Positions 45,970 to 54,734 of a stretch of DNA of 64,000 nt are shown here, in pieces. This stretch comes from an uncultured Dyadobacter sp. (lineage in GTDB: Bacteria; Bacteroidota; Bacteroidia; Cytophagales; Spirosomataceae), in NCBI RefSeq assembly GCF_946482605.1, contig NZ_CAMLSE010000008.1, positions 186,001 to 250,000 of the forward strand, in the 5' to 3' direction. Under the pieces are notes generated by a model that did not search any database, was not told the origin of the DNA, and saw only the letters and a list, made by a program, of their open reading frames with translations. Every line of letters begins with the position of its first letter. Positions within the stretch are counted from its first letter, which is position 1. The translations under genes were made by a program, and so were the position numbers.

Positions 45970-47169
45970 ATGTTGCTGGAAAACTTTTACGGGTCGTTTC
46001 TACTTTGGATTGAAGCGCAGTTGTCAGGTAAGAACTGGCTATGGAAACTGACTTTTTTTGCTGTTGCTCTTTCACTTTTCCTTGCATTTCCGCCTTATTC
46101 GCTGCTGGCCGATCACCTGAAAAACAATGGCGTGAGCCTGGATGCATGGGTTTTTATAAAAAATCAGGCTGAGGATCTGTTACATCCCAGGGACATGGAC
46201 TACGACGTCCGGCGCGAAAACATGATCTTTCGATGGACATTGCCGCTGCTGTCCTTCCTCACCGGGCACAATGTTCTTTTGATCCTGATCATTCAGGCGG
46301 TGTTGGGCGTGTTGTTCCTCTACAAAATCGGCGCCTATATTTTCTCCATCTCGGGCGACAAAGTGACCACGGCCCTGTTTGTGACGGGTATTGCCAATAT
46401 TTTTGTCAGTGTATGGGCATTTGCGGACGTTCATGGTTATGGGGATGAATTTGCCTTTTTCTTTCTGCTACTGGCGCTGTTCAGTAAAAATCCCCTGGTC
46501 ATTTTCCTGTCGTTGCAGATTGCATTCTTCACGGATGAGCGCGCGGTCGTGGCAGGGGGGTATCTGCTGTTGTGGTGGATGGGGACCAAGGCCTATGAGC
46601 GAAACGATTTTAGTCTTCCGGCTTTATTGAGAACGTTGTTTACCAACGAAAGTCTGGTAGTATGGATAGCCTGGGCGATTTATTTTGGGATACGGGAGTA
46701 TGTGCAGGTCACTTATTTCCCGCATCACAGCTACTCGACGATCGGAACACCGGTGTTGTTCGCAAATGCGCATCGCAATGGGCTCGGCAGTAGTCTCTGG
46801 AGTGCGCTGGAAGGTACCTGGCTGATCCTGATCGCCGCTGCGCTGGTGCTTTCTATGACCAGAAAATATTGGTTAATGCTGGCATTAACGGTCGGTTTCG
46901 TGGTTCTCGTAGCAACCGGTGTGTATGTTCATGACATTGACCGGGCGCTTTCCTATGGATTTCCTTTCATTCTGCTGGCTGCATTCATTCTCTTCCAAAC
47001 AGCCTCGTTGAGCTCGATACGGCTGATTTTCTTTTTCACGATGATCATCTGCGTAAGCCATCCGCAAGTATTCTACATGGGATATAATAAGATCCTCTGG
47101 CTGGAACCGCTCCCTCTAAAGGTATTGATGCTGGTGGATCACCGGCTGGGTTGGGGTATGTTCCATTAA
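45970..47169 (+). CDS. Polytopic membrane protein, possibly a GT-C-like or EpsG-like protein
   Basis: 400 residues from ATG at 45970 (MLLENFYGSFLLWIEAQLSG); a longer frame would overlap the end of the SbcC-like gene. About ten hydrophobic segments are visible, with a hydrophilic first loop that contains HPRDMDYDVRRENMIFR after the first helix. The acidic first loop and scattered charged pairs in loops (TDERAVVAG) recall membrane glycosyltransferases of the GT-C fold, but no diagnostic motif is certain. It ends 268 bases before the sugar-modification operon. Function unassigned. Confidence 0.75.
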   Translation: MLLENFYGSFLLWIEAQLSGKNWLWKLTFFAVALSLFLAFPPYSLLADHLKNNGVSLDAWVFIKNQAEDLLHPRDMDYDVRRENMIFRWTLPLLSFLTGHNVLLILIIQAVLGVLFLYKIGAYIFSISGDKVTTALFVTGIANIFVSVWAFADVHGYGDEFAFFFLLLALFSKNPLVIFLSLQIAFFTDERAVVAGGYLLLWWMGTKAYERNDFSLPALLRTLFTNESLVVWIAWAIYFGIREYVQVTYFPHHSYSTIGTPVLFANAHRNGLGSSLWSALEGTWLILIAAALVLSMTRKYWLMLALTVGFVVLVATGVYVHDIDRALSYGFPFILLAAFILFQTASLSSIRLIFFFTMIICVSHPQVFYMGYNKILWLEPLPLKVLMLVDHRLGWGMFH

Positions 47170-47372
47170 GGGTATGTAGCTATAATTTTTCGTCTCCTCC
47201 CAACCAAACAAGTATTACATTGGTCACTACCCCGGGTGTTCGACCACGCCGGACAACCGCGCCGGGATATTTGTTAAATGATTATTAAGGTATTCCGTCC
47301 ATTCAACAGTTTTTTTATCTGTTAGGTATTTTTGTATTTTCAAGAAAAAATACCTGACTTTTACTAAACGGT

Positions 47373-47380
47373 TACTTTTG
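47373..47380 (+). promoter_or_regulatory. Candidate -7 element of the amino-sugar operon
   Basis: TACTTTTG fits TAnnTTTG exactly, 57 bases before the ATG of the ketoisomerase gene. A second match, TATTTTTG, lies at 47327-47334 inside an inverted repeat (AGGTATTTTT mirrored by AAAAATACCT), so two start sites or a regulated one are possible. A -33 box is not obvious. Confidence 0.4.
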
Positions 47381-47437
47381 AGGAAAGCCTCCGGTAGATT
47401 AGAAGTTTGCTTTTATCCCTAACAATTAGAATTTAAT

Positions 47438-47824
47438 ATGCCGCTGCTAGTAGAGCTGAATACATTCAATACCGGTGCAGGTAACCTCACAGTCTTCGAA
47501 AAGATCATTCCCGGGACGATTAAACGTGTTTTTTACATTTATGGGGCAGGTGAGACACAAAGAGGAGGTCACAGGCATCACAAAGCCTGGAATGCCCTCG
47601 TCTGCATCCACGGCAGCTGCCGTATATACTCCAACGATGGTGAAAAGGAAGAGTATTTCGTGCTCGATAACCCCGTTTCCTGTCTTATCCTCGAACCCAA
47701 AGACTGGCACATTATGGACTCATTCTCGGAAGACGCTATTTTGCTGGTGCTTTCGAACGAATATTATGATAAGGCCGATTATATCGACGAGCCTTACCAG
47801 ATGAACCAGACTGTATCTCAATGA
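47438..47824 (+). CDS. FdtA/QdtA-like sugar 3,4-ketoisomerase (cupin)
   Basis: 128 residues, a single cupin of the WxcM/FdtA type. The metal-free active site is represented by [19 protein letters not shown] with its His cluster, and by [23 protein letters not shown] in the second cupin motif. FdtA-type enzymes turn dTDP-4-keto-6-deoxyglucose into the 3-keto isomer, which the next enzyme aminates. It is the first gene of a four-gene operon with 4-base overlaps. The dTDP-glucose synthesis genes rmlA and rmlB are not in the window. Confidence 0.88.
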   Translation: MPLLVELNTFNTGAGNLTVFEKIIPGTIKRVFYIYGAGETQRGGHRHHKAWNALVCIHGSCRIYSNDGEKEEYFVLDNPVSCLILEPKDWHIMDSFSEDAILLVLSNEYYDKADYIDEPYQMNQTVSQ

Positions 47825-48915
47825 TTCCTTTTCTGGATTTAAATCAGGTTAATGCCCCCTATATTCATGCGATCGAAGATGCGGCCATCCGGGTGGTGAA
47901 GTCGGGCTGGTACATCCTTGGAAACGAACTGAAGTCTTTCGAAAAATTATTCGGAGACTACTGTGAGGCGGCACATTGTGTAGGGACTGCGAATGGCCTG
48001 GATGCCATTATGCTCATTCTGATGGCATTTGACCTGCCCGAAGGCAGCGAAGTGATCGTCCCGGCCAATACTTACATCGCCTCGGTGCTGCCGGTCAGCT
48101 ACCTGCACCTGACCCCTGTTTTCGTGGAGCCGGACCCTCGTACAATGCTCATCGACCCTTCACGTATTGAAGCGTGCATTACGACCCGGACCAGGGCGAT
48201 TGTTACGGTAGACCTTTATGGGCGAAGCTGCGAGATGGATCCGATCCTCGAAATTGCCCGGAGATATGATCTCAAAGTGGTGACGGACGCAGCGCAGGCG
48301 CATGGCGCAACTTACCGTGAACGGAAAGTCGGCGGTATTGCGGATGCAACTGCATTCAGTTTTTATCCTACCAAAAACCTCGGAGCGTTGGGCGACGCAG
48401 GAGCCATTACCACCAACGACAGTGTACTGGCGGAAAAGATAAGGTGCTTGCGGAACTACGGCTCCGTGATCCGCTACCAAAATGAATACAAGGGCGTTAA
48501 TAGCCGGCTCGATGAAATGCAGGCTGCCATTCTGAATGTCAAGCTACCGTATCTGGATGGAGAAAACCAAAGGCGCAGAGCAATTGCCGGGCGCTATTTA
48601 AATGAATTGAAAAGCGGTGAGCTGGTCCTGCCTCCCGGCGATCAGATCCGGGAGGATGCATGGCACCTCTTCGTGGTTCGTCACCCGCGACGGGCCGAAC
48701 TGATTGCTTTCCTGGAAAAGAACGGTGTGCAAACGAACGTACATTATCCTCAACCGATTCATAAACAACTGGCATACAAAGAATTTAAAGATTTACATTT
48801 GCCATTGACAGAACAGATCCATGACCAGGTGGTCAGCATTCCGCTCAATCCGGTCCTGACTGACGATGAGGTCACATACATTATCGAGACAGTTAATCAA
48901 TTCGGCTTCCAATGA
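47821..48915 (+). CDS. DegT/DnrJ/EryC1-family sugar aminotransferase (FdtB/QdtB-like)
   Basis: 364 residues. The N-terminal [20 protein letters not shown] and [16 protein letters not shown] are typical of sugar-3-aminotransferases. The PLP lysine is K185 in [17 protein letters not shown]. The C-terminal [18 protein letters not shown] is the substrate-binding end. It adds an amino group at C3 of a dTDP-3-keto-6-deoxyhexose, with glutamate as donor. It overlaps the ketoisomerase and glycosyltransferase genes by 4 bases each, so the three are translationally coupled. Confidence 0.92.
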   Translation: MIPFLDLNQVNAPYIHAIEDAAIRVVKSGWYILGNELKSFEKLFGDYCEAAHCVGTANGLDAIMLILMAFDLPEGSEVIVPANTYIASVLPVSYLHLTPVFVEPDPRTMLIDPSRIEACITTRTRAIVTVDLYGRSCEMDPILEIARRYDLKVVTDAAQAHGATYRERKVGGIADATAFSFYPTKNLGALGDAGAITTNDSVLAEKIRCLRNYGSVIRYQNEYKGVNSRLDEMQAAILNVKLPYLDGENQRRRAIAGRYLNELKSGELVLPPGDQIREDAWHLFVVRHPRRAELIAFLEKNGVQTNVHYPQPIHKQLAYKEFKDLHLPLTEQIHDQVVSIPLNPVLTDDEVTYIIETVNQFGFQ

Positions 48916-49832
48916 AATTATCGGTGATCATTCCTGTTTACAACAGCGAAAAAACCATCAGGCCGCTGGTTGAGAAGTTACAGGCAACATTATCGGCGAT
49001 TTCTTTCGAGGTGGTCATGGTCAATGATGGGAGCAGGGATCGTTCCGAAATGGTATGCAGGGAATTGTGTGAATCCTATTCCAACGTTCGTTTTATTTCG
49101 CTGCGCAGGAACTATGGGGAGTTCAATGCGGTGATGTGCGGCCTGAACTGGGCGTATGGCAATTATTGCGTGATGATCGACGACGACTTCCAGAACCCGC
49201 CGGAGGAGATATTGAAGCTGGTCGAAATGGCAGAATCGGGCGAGTATGACGTAGTTTATACGTATTATGCGAGAAAACAGCATTCGCTGGGCAGAAACCT
49301 GGGCAGCCGGCTTGTGAACTGGCTGACGAGTTATCTGCTCAACAAACCCAAGGACCTGTATCTTTCGAGTTTCAAACTGATCCGGCAGGAGGTTGTCCAG
49401 GAAATCATCAAATACCACGGTCCTTATCCTTATATCGATGGCCTGATATTCCGGATCACCCGCAATATCGGAACGGTGCAGGTGGCGCACCAGAAAAGAG
49501 AGGAAGGAGCGTCGAACTATACATTCAATAAGCTGGTTTCGCTGTTTCTCAATATTCTCTTCTGTTACTCCTCCCTCCCGATCCGTTTGTTTGTGCCGAT
49601 CGGAGTGGGATTGTTCTCGCTCGGGTTTTTACTTTTATTATTTCTCACGATCCAATGGGTCATAGGGCCGGACCCGAAGGGCTGGCAGGTGGTGACGGCC
49701 ACCATTATCTTCATCGGAGGCATTCAATGCATGCTGCTCAGTGTGCTTGGGGAATATATTGGTAAAAGCTTCATGGCTCAAAGCGGTCAGCCGCAGTATG
49801 TGATCAAATACAACAGTGCTGAGAATGTATGA
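48912..49832 (+). CDS. Membrane-anchored GT2 glycosyltransferase (GtrB/DPM1-like)
   Basis: 306 residues. The GT-A catalytic domain starts [20 protein letters not shown] and contains [11 protein letters not shown] and the metal-binding DxD region [12 protein letters not shown]. Two C-terminal helices ([21 protein letters not shown] and [20 protein letters not shown]) anchor it in the inner membrane. This layout is that of polyprenyl-phosphate glycosyltransferases, so it may load a sugar onto undecaprenyl phosphate for transfer on the outer face. It lies in the amino-sugar operon with 4-base overlaps on both sides. Confidence 0.92.
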   Translation: MKLSVIIPVYNSEKTIRPLVEKLQATLSAISFEVVMVNDGSRDRSEMVCRELCESYSNVRFISLRRNYGEFNAVMCGLNWAYGNYCVMIDDDFQNPPEEILKLVEMAESGEYDVVYTYYARKQHSLGRNLGSRLVNWLTSYLLNKPKDLYLSSFKLIRQEVVQEIIKYHGPYPYIDGLIFRITRNIGTVQVAHQKREEGASNYTFNKLVSLFLNILFCYSSLPIRLFVPIGVGLFSLGFLLLLFLTIQWVIGPDPKGWQVVTATIIFIGGIQCMLLSVLGEYIGKSFMAQSGQPQYVIKYNSAENV

Positions 49833-50596
49833 TCGATAACCGCCTTGAGTACCAGCGCATGTATGAAACCGAGCGGAAGCTCTGGTGGTACGAGATATTG
49901 CATGGAAAAGTCCTGAGCCAGATCCGCAGGCATTTCAGGGCTCTTGACCCTGATCTTAAAATCCTGGACGCCGCTTGTGGGACCGGCGGGTTGCTGTCCT
50001 TCCTGAAAGAAAAAGGCTATGGGCAGCTATCCGGTTTTGACTATTCCCGCCATGCCATTGATTTCTCCAATGAGAGAGGCCTGAATGTGAGTTTTGGCGA
50101 CCTGCGTCATGTCGATGTTTTTCAACCCGGCGAGACCTTTGATATCATTACCTGTAACGACGCCCTTTACTTCCTGAGCGATGAAGAAATTGTCGGGGCG
50201 TTGACCGCATTCAAAAACCGGTTGAATCGTAATGGATTGATTATCATTAATATTCACGCGTTTGAAGCTTTTTCGGGAACGCACGACCTGGCGGTAGGTA
50301 GTTCGAGGCGGTTCAGGCTGGAACAATTCGAGGGTTTTTGTAAGGCTGCCGGCCTTCGTATCGGTTATAGCACCTATTGGCCTTTTGCGCTCTCACTGCC
50401 GATACTATTGGTGAGGCAATGGCAGAATTACCGGATCCGCAAACAGAAAGTGAATGTGGACGAGCTGGATTCAGACGTAGCATATCCGGGCGACACGGTG
50501 AATGGAGTTTTGAAAACCATTACAAAAATTGAATCTGCGCTGCTTAAAAAAGCACCTTTCGGGAGTTCACTTTTTATGACGATCCAACCGGCCTGA
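49829..50596 (+). CDS. Class I SAM-dependent methyltransferase
   Basis: 255 residues. The SAM-binding motif I is LDAACGTGGLLSFL near residue 50, motif II is FDIITCNDALYFL, and motif III is GLIIINIHAFEAF. The N-terminus EYQRMYETERKLWWYEILH is typical of methyltransferases paired with polyprenyl-linked glycosyltransferases. It closes the amino-sugar operon and could N- or O-methylate the sugar, but the position is unknown. Two hydrophobic stretches in the C-terminal half (WPFALSLPILLV) suggest membrane association. Confidence 0.88.
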   Translation: MIDNRLEYQRMYETERKLWWYEILHGKVLSQIRRHFRALDPDLKILDAACGTGGLLSFLKEKGYGQLSGFDYSRHAIDFSNERGLNVSFGDLRHVDVFQPGETFDIITCNDALYFLSDEEIVGALTAFKNRLNRNGLIIINIHAFEAFSGTHDLAVGSSRRFRLEQFEGFCKAAGLRIGYSTYWPFALSLPILLVRQWQNYRIRKQKVNVDELDSDVAYPGDTVNGVLKTITKIESALLKKAPFGSSLFMTIQPA

Positions 50597-50610
50597 TTGC
50601 CGCGGTCCGG

Positions 50611-51489
50611 CTACTTCCCGGAGAAACCCGATGAATTGACGGCTTCAAAAAGTGTTTTAGTTTTCCCAATACCCGCCTCACCATTGATCGAAAAATACCA
50701 GAACACTTCCAGGTCGCCCCGGTGCATGGCCTGGTTCATATCTCCGCTTTGCGATTTGTGCGCCGCTTTTACCCAATCGGCTACGATCATGTAGCTGTGT
50801 TTTTTATCCTCACCAAAACCATAAGACCTGTCTAGTTCGAAAACCGGAGCATTTTTAAGAATGTTGGTCTCCGGATAGCCGGCCAGGCCGGAAAATTGAA
50901 ACTGATACCCTTTATTTTGTGACTGAGCGCCCAGTACCAATGGTCTTTTCGCCCCTTTAAAGCGTTGCGCAGCCCTGATGGCGCTGATCGAAGCTGTTTT
51001 ATGATGCGCATGCTGGCCCTCGTGCGGGACCAGGCAAAAGATAAAGTCATAGTTGCCATTGATCAGAATCTGGTCCAGCTTCTTATTGACATAGGATATA
51101 TCCCAGTTTTGCCCCTGCAAATAAGGCTTTTCATCGCGGTTATAGTAGTCGTCGAGCTGGTCGAGGAAGAAGAAGTTGCCGATCCCCAGCACGTCCCCGG
51201 AGGCCATGAGCTCTTTTTTTCGGATCAGGGGCAGGTGTTTCCGGCCGGTCGCGGAATCCACCAGATTCATTCCATAATAGTTGGACGCGACCAATCCATT
51301 GTAACCACCCGAAGCATCGGTGATCAGCGCGAGGTCCGCAGAACCCTTCAGTTCATGGGTAATTTTGAAAACGGTTACCGGAAACATGGTTTCATCATCG
51401 GGATGCGCCGTAACGATCAGTACACGGGGGCCTTGTGCCTGTGCGAGTGAGGAAAGCAGCAGCAGGAGGAAAAGATAAATGTTTTTCAT
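50611..51489 (-). CDS. Exported PIG-L-family deacetylase
   Basis: 292 residues with a signal peptide (residues 1-18, ending LSSLAQAQ). The zinc-binding motif AHPDDE occupies residues 28-33, and the second ligand region is VPHEGQHAHHKTAS. PIG-L enzymes remove acetyl groups from N-acetylglucosamine moieties of small glycoconjugates. Export is unusual for the mycothiol or bacillithiol type, so an extracellular amino-sugar substrate is more likely. It converges on the methyltransferase gene 14 bases away. No operon partner on its own strand. Confidence 0.92.
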   Translation of the reverse strand: MKNIYLFLLLLLSSLAQAQGPRVLIVTAHPDDETMFPVTVFKITHELKGSADLALITDASGGYNGLVASNYYGMNLVDSATGRKHLPLIRKKELMASGDVLGIGNFFFLDQLDDYYNRDEKPYLQGQNWDISYVNKKLDQILINGNYDFIFCLVPHEGQHAHHKTASISAIRAAQRFKGAKRPLVLGAQSQNKGYQFQFSGLAGYPETNILKNAPVFELDRSYGFGEDKKHSYMIVADWVKAAHKSQSGDMNQAMHRGDLEVFWYFSINGEAGIGKTKTLFEAVNSSGFSGK

Positions 51490-51591
51490 GCGATGATTTT
51501 TTTCGGTGTTGTGTTATAAAAATATGGATTCCCCGGATCAATGCAAGAGGGAAACCACTCCCGTTACTTCATTATCAATTCAATATCAGGT

Positions 51592-52386
51592 ATGGATTTA
51601 CAGCTTACAGGAAAGACAGCGTTTATCAGCGGCTCTACACAGGGCATAGGTTTTGCCATCGCACAGAGCCTGCTTAAGGAAGGGGCGAATGTGATTATCA
51701 ATGGACGGTCGGAAGCAAAGGTGGCCGAGGCTGTTCAAAAATTAAGTGCACTATCGTCCACGGCAGCGGTCTCCGGTTTTGCTGCGGACTTTTCGAAGGT
51801 GGATGAGGTGAATGCATTGATCGCCCGCTTGCCGGATATCGACATACTGGTTAACAATGCAGGGATTTTCGAGCCGAAGGCGTTTACCGACATTTCGGAC
51901 GAGGAGTGGTTCCGCTTTTTTGAAGTGAACGTATTGAGCGGCGTCCGTTTGGCCAGGCATTTCTTCCCTAAAATGATCGGAAAGGATTGGGGAAGGATCA
52001 TTTTCATATCCAGTGAATCCGGGGTTAACATTCCGGAAGAAATGATCCACTATGGAACCACAAAAACCGCACAGCTGGCTGTGAGCAGGGGATTGGCAGA
52101 ACTCACAAAAGGCACCAATGTGACCGTCAATACCGTCATGCCGGGCCCGACCAAATCGGAAGGTGTGGCTGATTTTGTAAAACAGCTCGGTGAATCCAAT
52201 AATATGTCGGCAGAACAGGCTGAAAAGGATTTTTTCAAAAATGCCCGTCCGACATCGTTGCTGCAACGCTTCGCTTCCGTGGAGGAAATCGCTAATCTGG
52301 TGACTTACGTTGCAAGTCCTTTGTCGTCAGGTACCAACGGCTCCGCGCTGAAAGTCGATGGCGGCGTAGCGAAATTCATCATCTAG
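51592..52386 (+). CDS. Short-chain dehydrogenase/reductase
   Basis: 264 residues from ATG at 51592 (MDLQLTGKTAFISGSTQGIG); the frame is open upstream but adds a non-conserved stretch. The NAD(P)-binding motif is SGSTQGIG, the NNAG motif is LVNNAGIF, the catalytic Ser is in FISSESG and the YxxxK pair is in YGTTKTA. The C-terminus TNGSALKVDGGVAKFI is typical. It reduces or oxidises a small carbonyl compound; the substrate is unknown. It precedes the tetR gene by 85 bases and the palindromic operator lies between them, so it may be a target or just a neighbour. Confidence 0.93.
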   Translation: MDLQLTGKTAFISGSTQGIGFAIAQSLLKEGANVIINGRSEAKVAEAVQKLSALSSTAAVSGFAADFSKVDEVNALIARLPDIDILVNNAGIFEPKAFTDISDEEWFRFFEVNVLSGVRLARHFFPKMIGKDWGRIIFISSESGVNIPEEMIHYGTTKTAQLAVSRGLAELTKGTNVTVNTVMPGPTKSEGVADFVKQLGESNNMSAEQAEKDFFKNARPTSLLQRFASVEEIANLVTYVASPLSSGTNGSALKVDGGVAKFII

Positions 52387-52440
52387 CGCCGACCATTCAT
52401 GCTTATCAGGCTTGATATAAAAATACAATGCGATTTTGGA

Positions 52441-52462
52441 ACAATCATTCTAAAATAATTGT
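52441..52462 (+). promoter_or_regulatory. 22-bp palindrome, candidate TetR operator
   Basis: ACAATCATTCT at 52441-52451 and AAAATAATTGT at 52452-52462 are complementary at 9 of 11 pairs, with matching ACAAT/ATTGT ends. The site ends 9 bases before the tetR ATG at 52472, so a bound repressor would block the promoter or ribosome access. Size and symmetry suit a TetR-family dimer. Confidence 0.6.
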
Positions 52463-52471
52463 CTGATAATC

Positions 52472-53050
52472 ATGGCACGTAACAAAGCATTTGAGCCGGA
52501 AGAGCGGCTGGAAAAGGCGAAATCCCTTTTCTGGCAAAAAGGATACAACGCGACTTCCATGCAGGACCTGGTCGACACGATGGGACTGAATCGGGGAAGC
52601 ATTTATGACACATACGGAGACAAGCACAGTTTGTTCCTGCAATGCCTCCGGAGCTACACGGAGAGTACTTTTGACGACTATCAGCGAACGGTGACGGAGA
52701 CAAAGTCGCCTATGAAAGCCGTTGAGAAGATCATCAAAAGAGCTGCTATGCGTACGGTTGCAGAAGGGATGGCCTGCATGGGTGTCAAATCAACTTTCGA
52801 GCTGGCCTCGGTGGATGAGGAAGTGCATGCGATACTCCGGGAGAACACGACCAACATGATTTCGGTATTGAAGGAACTGCTGAAAAAGGCGCAGAAAGCA
52901 GGTGAGATCAATGCAAAGCGTGATCCGGAAGTGCTGGCCAGCTTTATCGTTTCTAATTTTACCGGTTTCTGGCAATTCTATCTGGTGTACGGCGATGGGG
53001 AACTGGTTCAGCAGCAAGCGGAGTTTTTAATCAAATCAATAAAAAAATAA
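52472..53050 (+). CDS. TetR/AcrR-family regulator
   Basis: 192 residues. The helix-turn-helix is FEPEERLEKAKSLFWQKGY then MQDLVDTMGLNRGSIYDTYGDKHSLFL. The C-terminal domain is helical, with MACMGVKSTFELASVDEEV as its ligand-domain feature (TetR_C_33-like, YxaF/LmrA group). It probably represses its own promoter through the palindrome in front and controls the quinone reductase, KefF-like and KefC-like genes that follow on the same strand. The effector is not known; electrophiles or quinones are suggested by the context. Confidence 0.93.
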   Translation: MARNKAFEPEERLEKAKSLFWQKGYNATSMQDLVDTMGLNRGSIYDTYGDKHSLFLQCLRSYTESTFDDYQRTVTETKSPMKAVEKIIKRAAMRTVAEGMACMGVKSTFELASVDEEVHAILRENTTNMISVLKELLKKAQKAGEINAKRDPEVLASFIVSNFTGFWQFYLVYGDGELVQQQAEFLIKSIKK

Positions 53051-53104
53051 GAGTTTCTGTCCAATTACGGAATTGCCATTCCATAATAGATAAATTTCAA
53101 GGAC

Positions 53105-54106
53105 ATGTCGGGTTTCGTAACAGCAATAGCAAATAAATCAGGTATAGTAAAAATCTACAAGCAAGGAACGCCTTCGGTGTTGGGTTATGAAAGAGAGTCA
53201 CTCATCGAGCCGGGGCCGGGCCAGGTCAGGATACGGCAGAAAGCCATCGGGCTCAACTTTGTGGACACTTATTACCGCGACGGTAAATTTCCCGTCAAAT
53301 CATTTCCTTATGTACCTGGTGTGGAAGCGGCGGGTGTCATTGAGGCCGTTGGGCCCTGGGTAACGGGTTTTCGGGTCGGTGACCATGTGGGGTATCATTT
53401 TATACCGGGCGCCTATGCAGAAAGCCGGGTGGTATCGACACAGCAGCTGATCCATATCCCCGATGGTGTGACGTCGGAGGAAGCTGCGGCGATTATGGTC
53501 AAGGGTTTCACGGCGCGGATGCTGGTGAAATCGATTCATACGGTTTCGCCCGGTGATGTAGTGCTGGTACATGCGGCTGCGGGAGGTGTGGGCACGCTTG
53601 TGACGAAATGGGCGAAAGCCCTGGGTGCGACCGTAATCGGCACAACCGGTTCGGAAGAGAAAAAAGAAATAGTACTCGCTAATGGAGCGGATTACGTGTT
53701 TCTGGCCAAATGCATGGGTTTTGAACGATCGGTGAAAGAAATTACGGCAGGTCACGGTGTGGATGTGGTTTACGACAGCGTAGGCAGGGACACATTTGAG
53801 CAATCCGTCGACTTGATCCGGAAAGGTGGTAAAATCGTGCTGTATGGATCTTCATCCGGCCAGCCTGAGCATATAGACCACATGTTATTGAGGGAAAAAT
53901 CCATTACAATGGCGACCCCCACGCTCAGCGCCTACATTCCCGACCACGGTACACTGGAAGAATATGCGGAAGATACTTTCGCGGCATTACAGGCAGGTAT
54001 TTTCGGCGAACTGTCGATTACCCGATATCCATTATCGGAAGCACGTCAGGCACAATCGGATTTAGAGGCGAGAAAAACCACCGGTTCCGTAATTTTGATC
54101 CCGTAA
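53105..54106 (+). CDS. Zinc-free quinone oxidoreductase (MDR family, QOR1-like)
   Basis: 333 residues. GLNFVDTYYRDGKF and PYVPGVEAAGVIEAVG are QOR signatures, VHAAAGGVGTLVTKWAKALGA is the NADPH-binding Rossmann loop, and DVVYDSVGRDTFEQS and KIVLYGSSSGQPE complete the family pattern. There are no Cys/His zinc ligands. It reduces quinones or enones with NADPH in the cytoplasm. It starts 54 bases after tetR and 24 bases precede the KefF-like gene, which points to one operon for electrophile removal. Confidence 0.92.
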   Translation: MSGFVTAIANKSGIVKIYKQGTPSVLGYERESLIEPGPGQVRIRQKAIGLNFVDTYYRDGKFPVKSFPYVPGVEAAGVIEAVGPWVTGFRVGDHVGYHFIPGAYAESRVVSTQQLIHIPDGVTSEEAAAIMVKGFTARMLVKSIHTVSPGDVVLVHAAAGGVGTLVTKWAKALGATVIGTTGSEEKKEIVLANGADYVFLAKCMGFERSVKEITAGHGVDVVYDSVGRDTFEQSVDLIRKGGKIVLYGSSSGQPEHIDHMLLREKSITMATPTLSAYIPDHGTLEEYAEDTFAALQAGIFGELSITRYPLSEARQAQSDLEARKTTGSVILIP

Positions 54107-54130
54107 TAGTTTCGAGTTCAATTTTACGAT

Positions 54131-54721
54131 ATGTCCAAGGTTCTAATTCAGTTCGCCCATCCTACGCTCAGCAAATCCAATGTTCAAAAAACGCTGGAGA
54201 GCTACGCGCGGAAAGTGGAAGGCGTCACTTTTAACGATTTGTACGAGCATTACCCGGATCTGTTTATCGATGTGAAAAGGGAGCAGCAGTTATTGGCCCG
54301 GCATGACATCGTTGTTTTTCAGCATCCGTTCTACTGGTACAGCAGCCCGCCGATCCTGAAACAATGGCAAGATCTGGTTTTGGAATACAACTGGGCTTAT
54401 GGTCCGGAAGGATACGCATTGGCGGGCAAGAAGATGTTTAATGCGGTGTCTTGCGGCGGCGGAAAGAATGCTTATTCCGAATCGGGTTACAACCGGTTTT
54501 CTGTTCCCCAGTACCTGCTTCCTTTTAACCAGACGGCCTATTTATGCAGAATGGAATATTTACCACCGTTCGTGGTACATGAAACCTATGCAATGCAGGA
54601 CGACGCGCTCAAAATTTATGGCGAACAGTATGCCGGGCTCCTGAATGCATTGGTACAGGACCGCATCGATCCCGTGGCCATCAACGGGGTAGGATATCTC
54701 AACGAACTTTTTCCACATTAA
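54131..54721 (+). CDS. NAD(P)H-dependent flavodoxin-like oxidoreductase (KefF/MdaB type)
   Basis: 196 residues of a flavodoxin-like fold. IQFAHPTLSKSNVQK binds the FMN/FAD phosphate, FQHPFYWYSSPPILKQWQD and LEYNWAYGPEGYALAGKKM are the KefF/NQO1-type segments, and SCGGGKNAYSESGYN is the second cofactor loop. KefF activates the KefC potassium-efflux channel and has quinone reductase activity. The KefC-like gene starts 13 bases later, so the pairing is almost certain. It acts as a cytoplasmic regulatory subunit. Confidence 0.93.
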   Translation: MSKVLIQFAHPTLSKSNVQKTLESYARKVEGVTFNDLYEHYPDLFIDVKREQQLLARHDIVVFQHPFYWYSSPPILKQWQDLVLEYNWAYGPEGYALAGKKMFNAVSCGGGKNAYSESGYNRFSVPQYLLPFNQTAYLCRMEYLPPFVVHETYAMQDDALKIYGEQYAGLLNALVQDRIDPVAINGVGYLNELFPH

Positions 54722-54734
54722 TCCGATACTGGTA

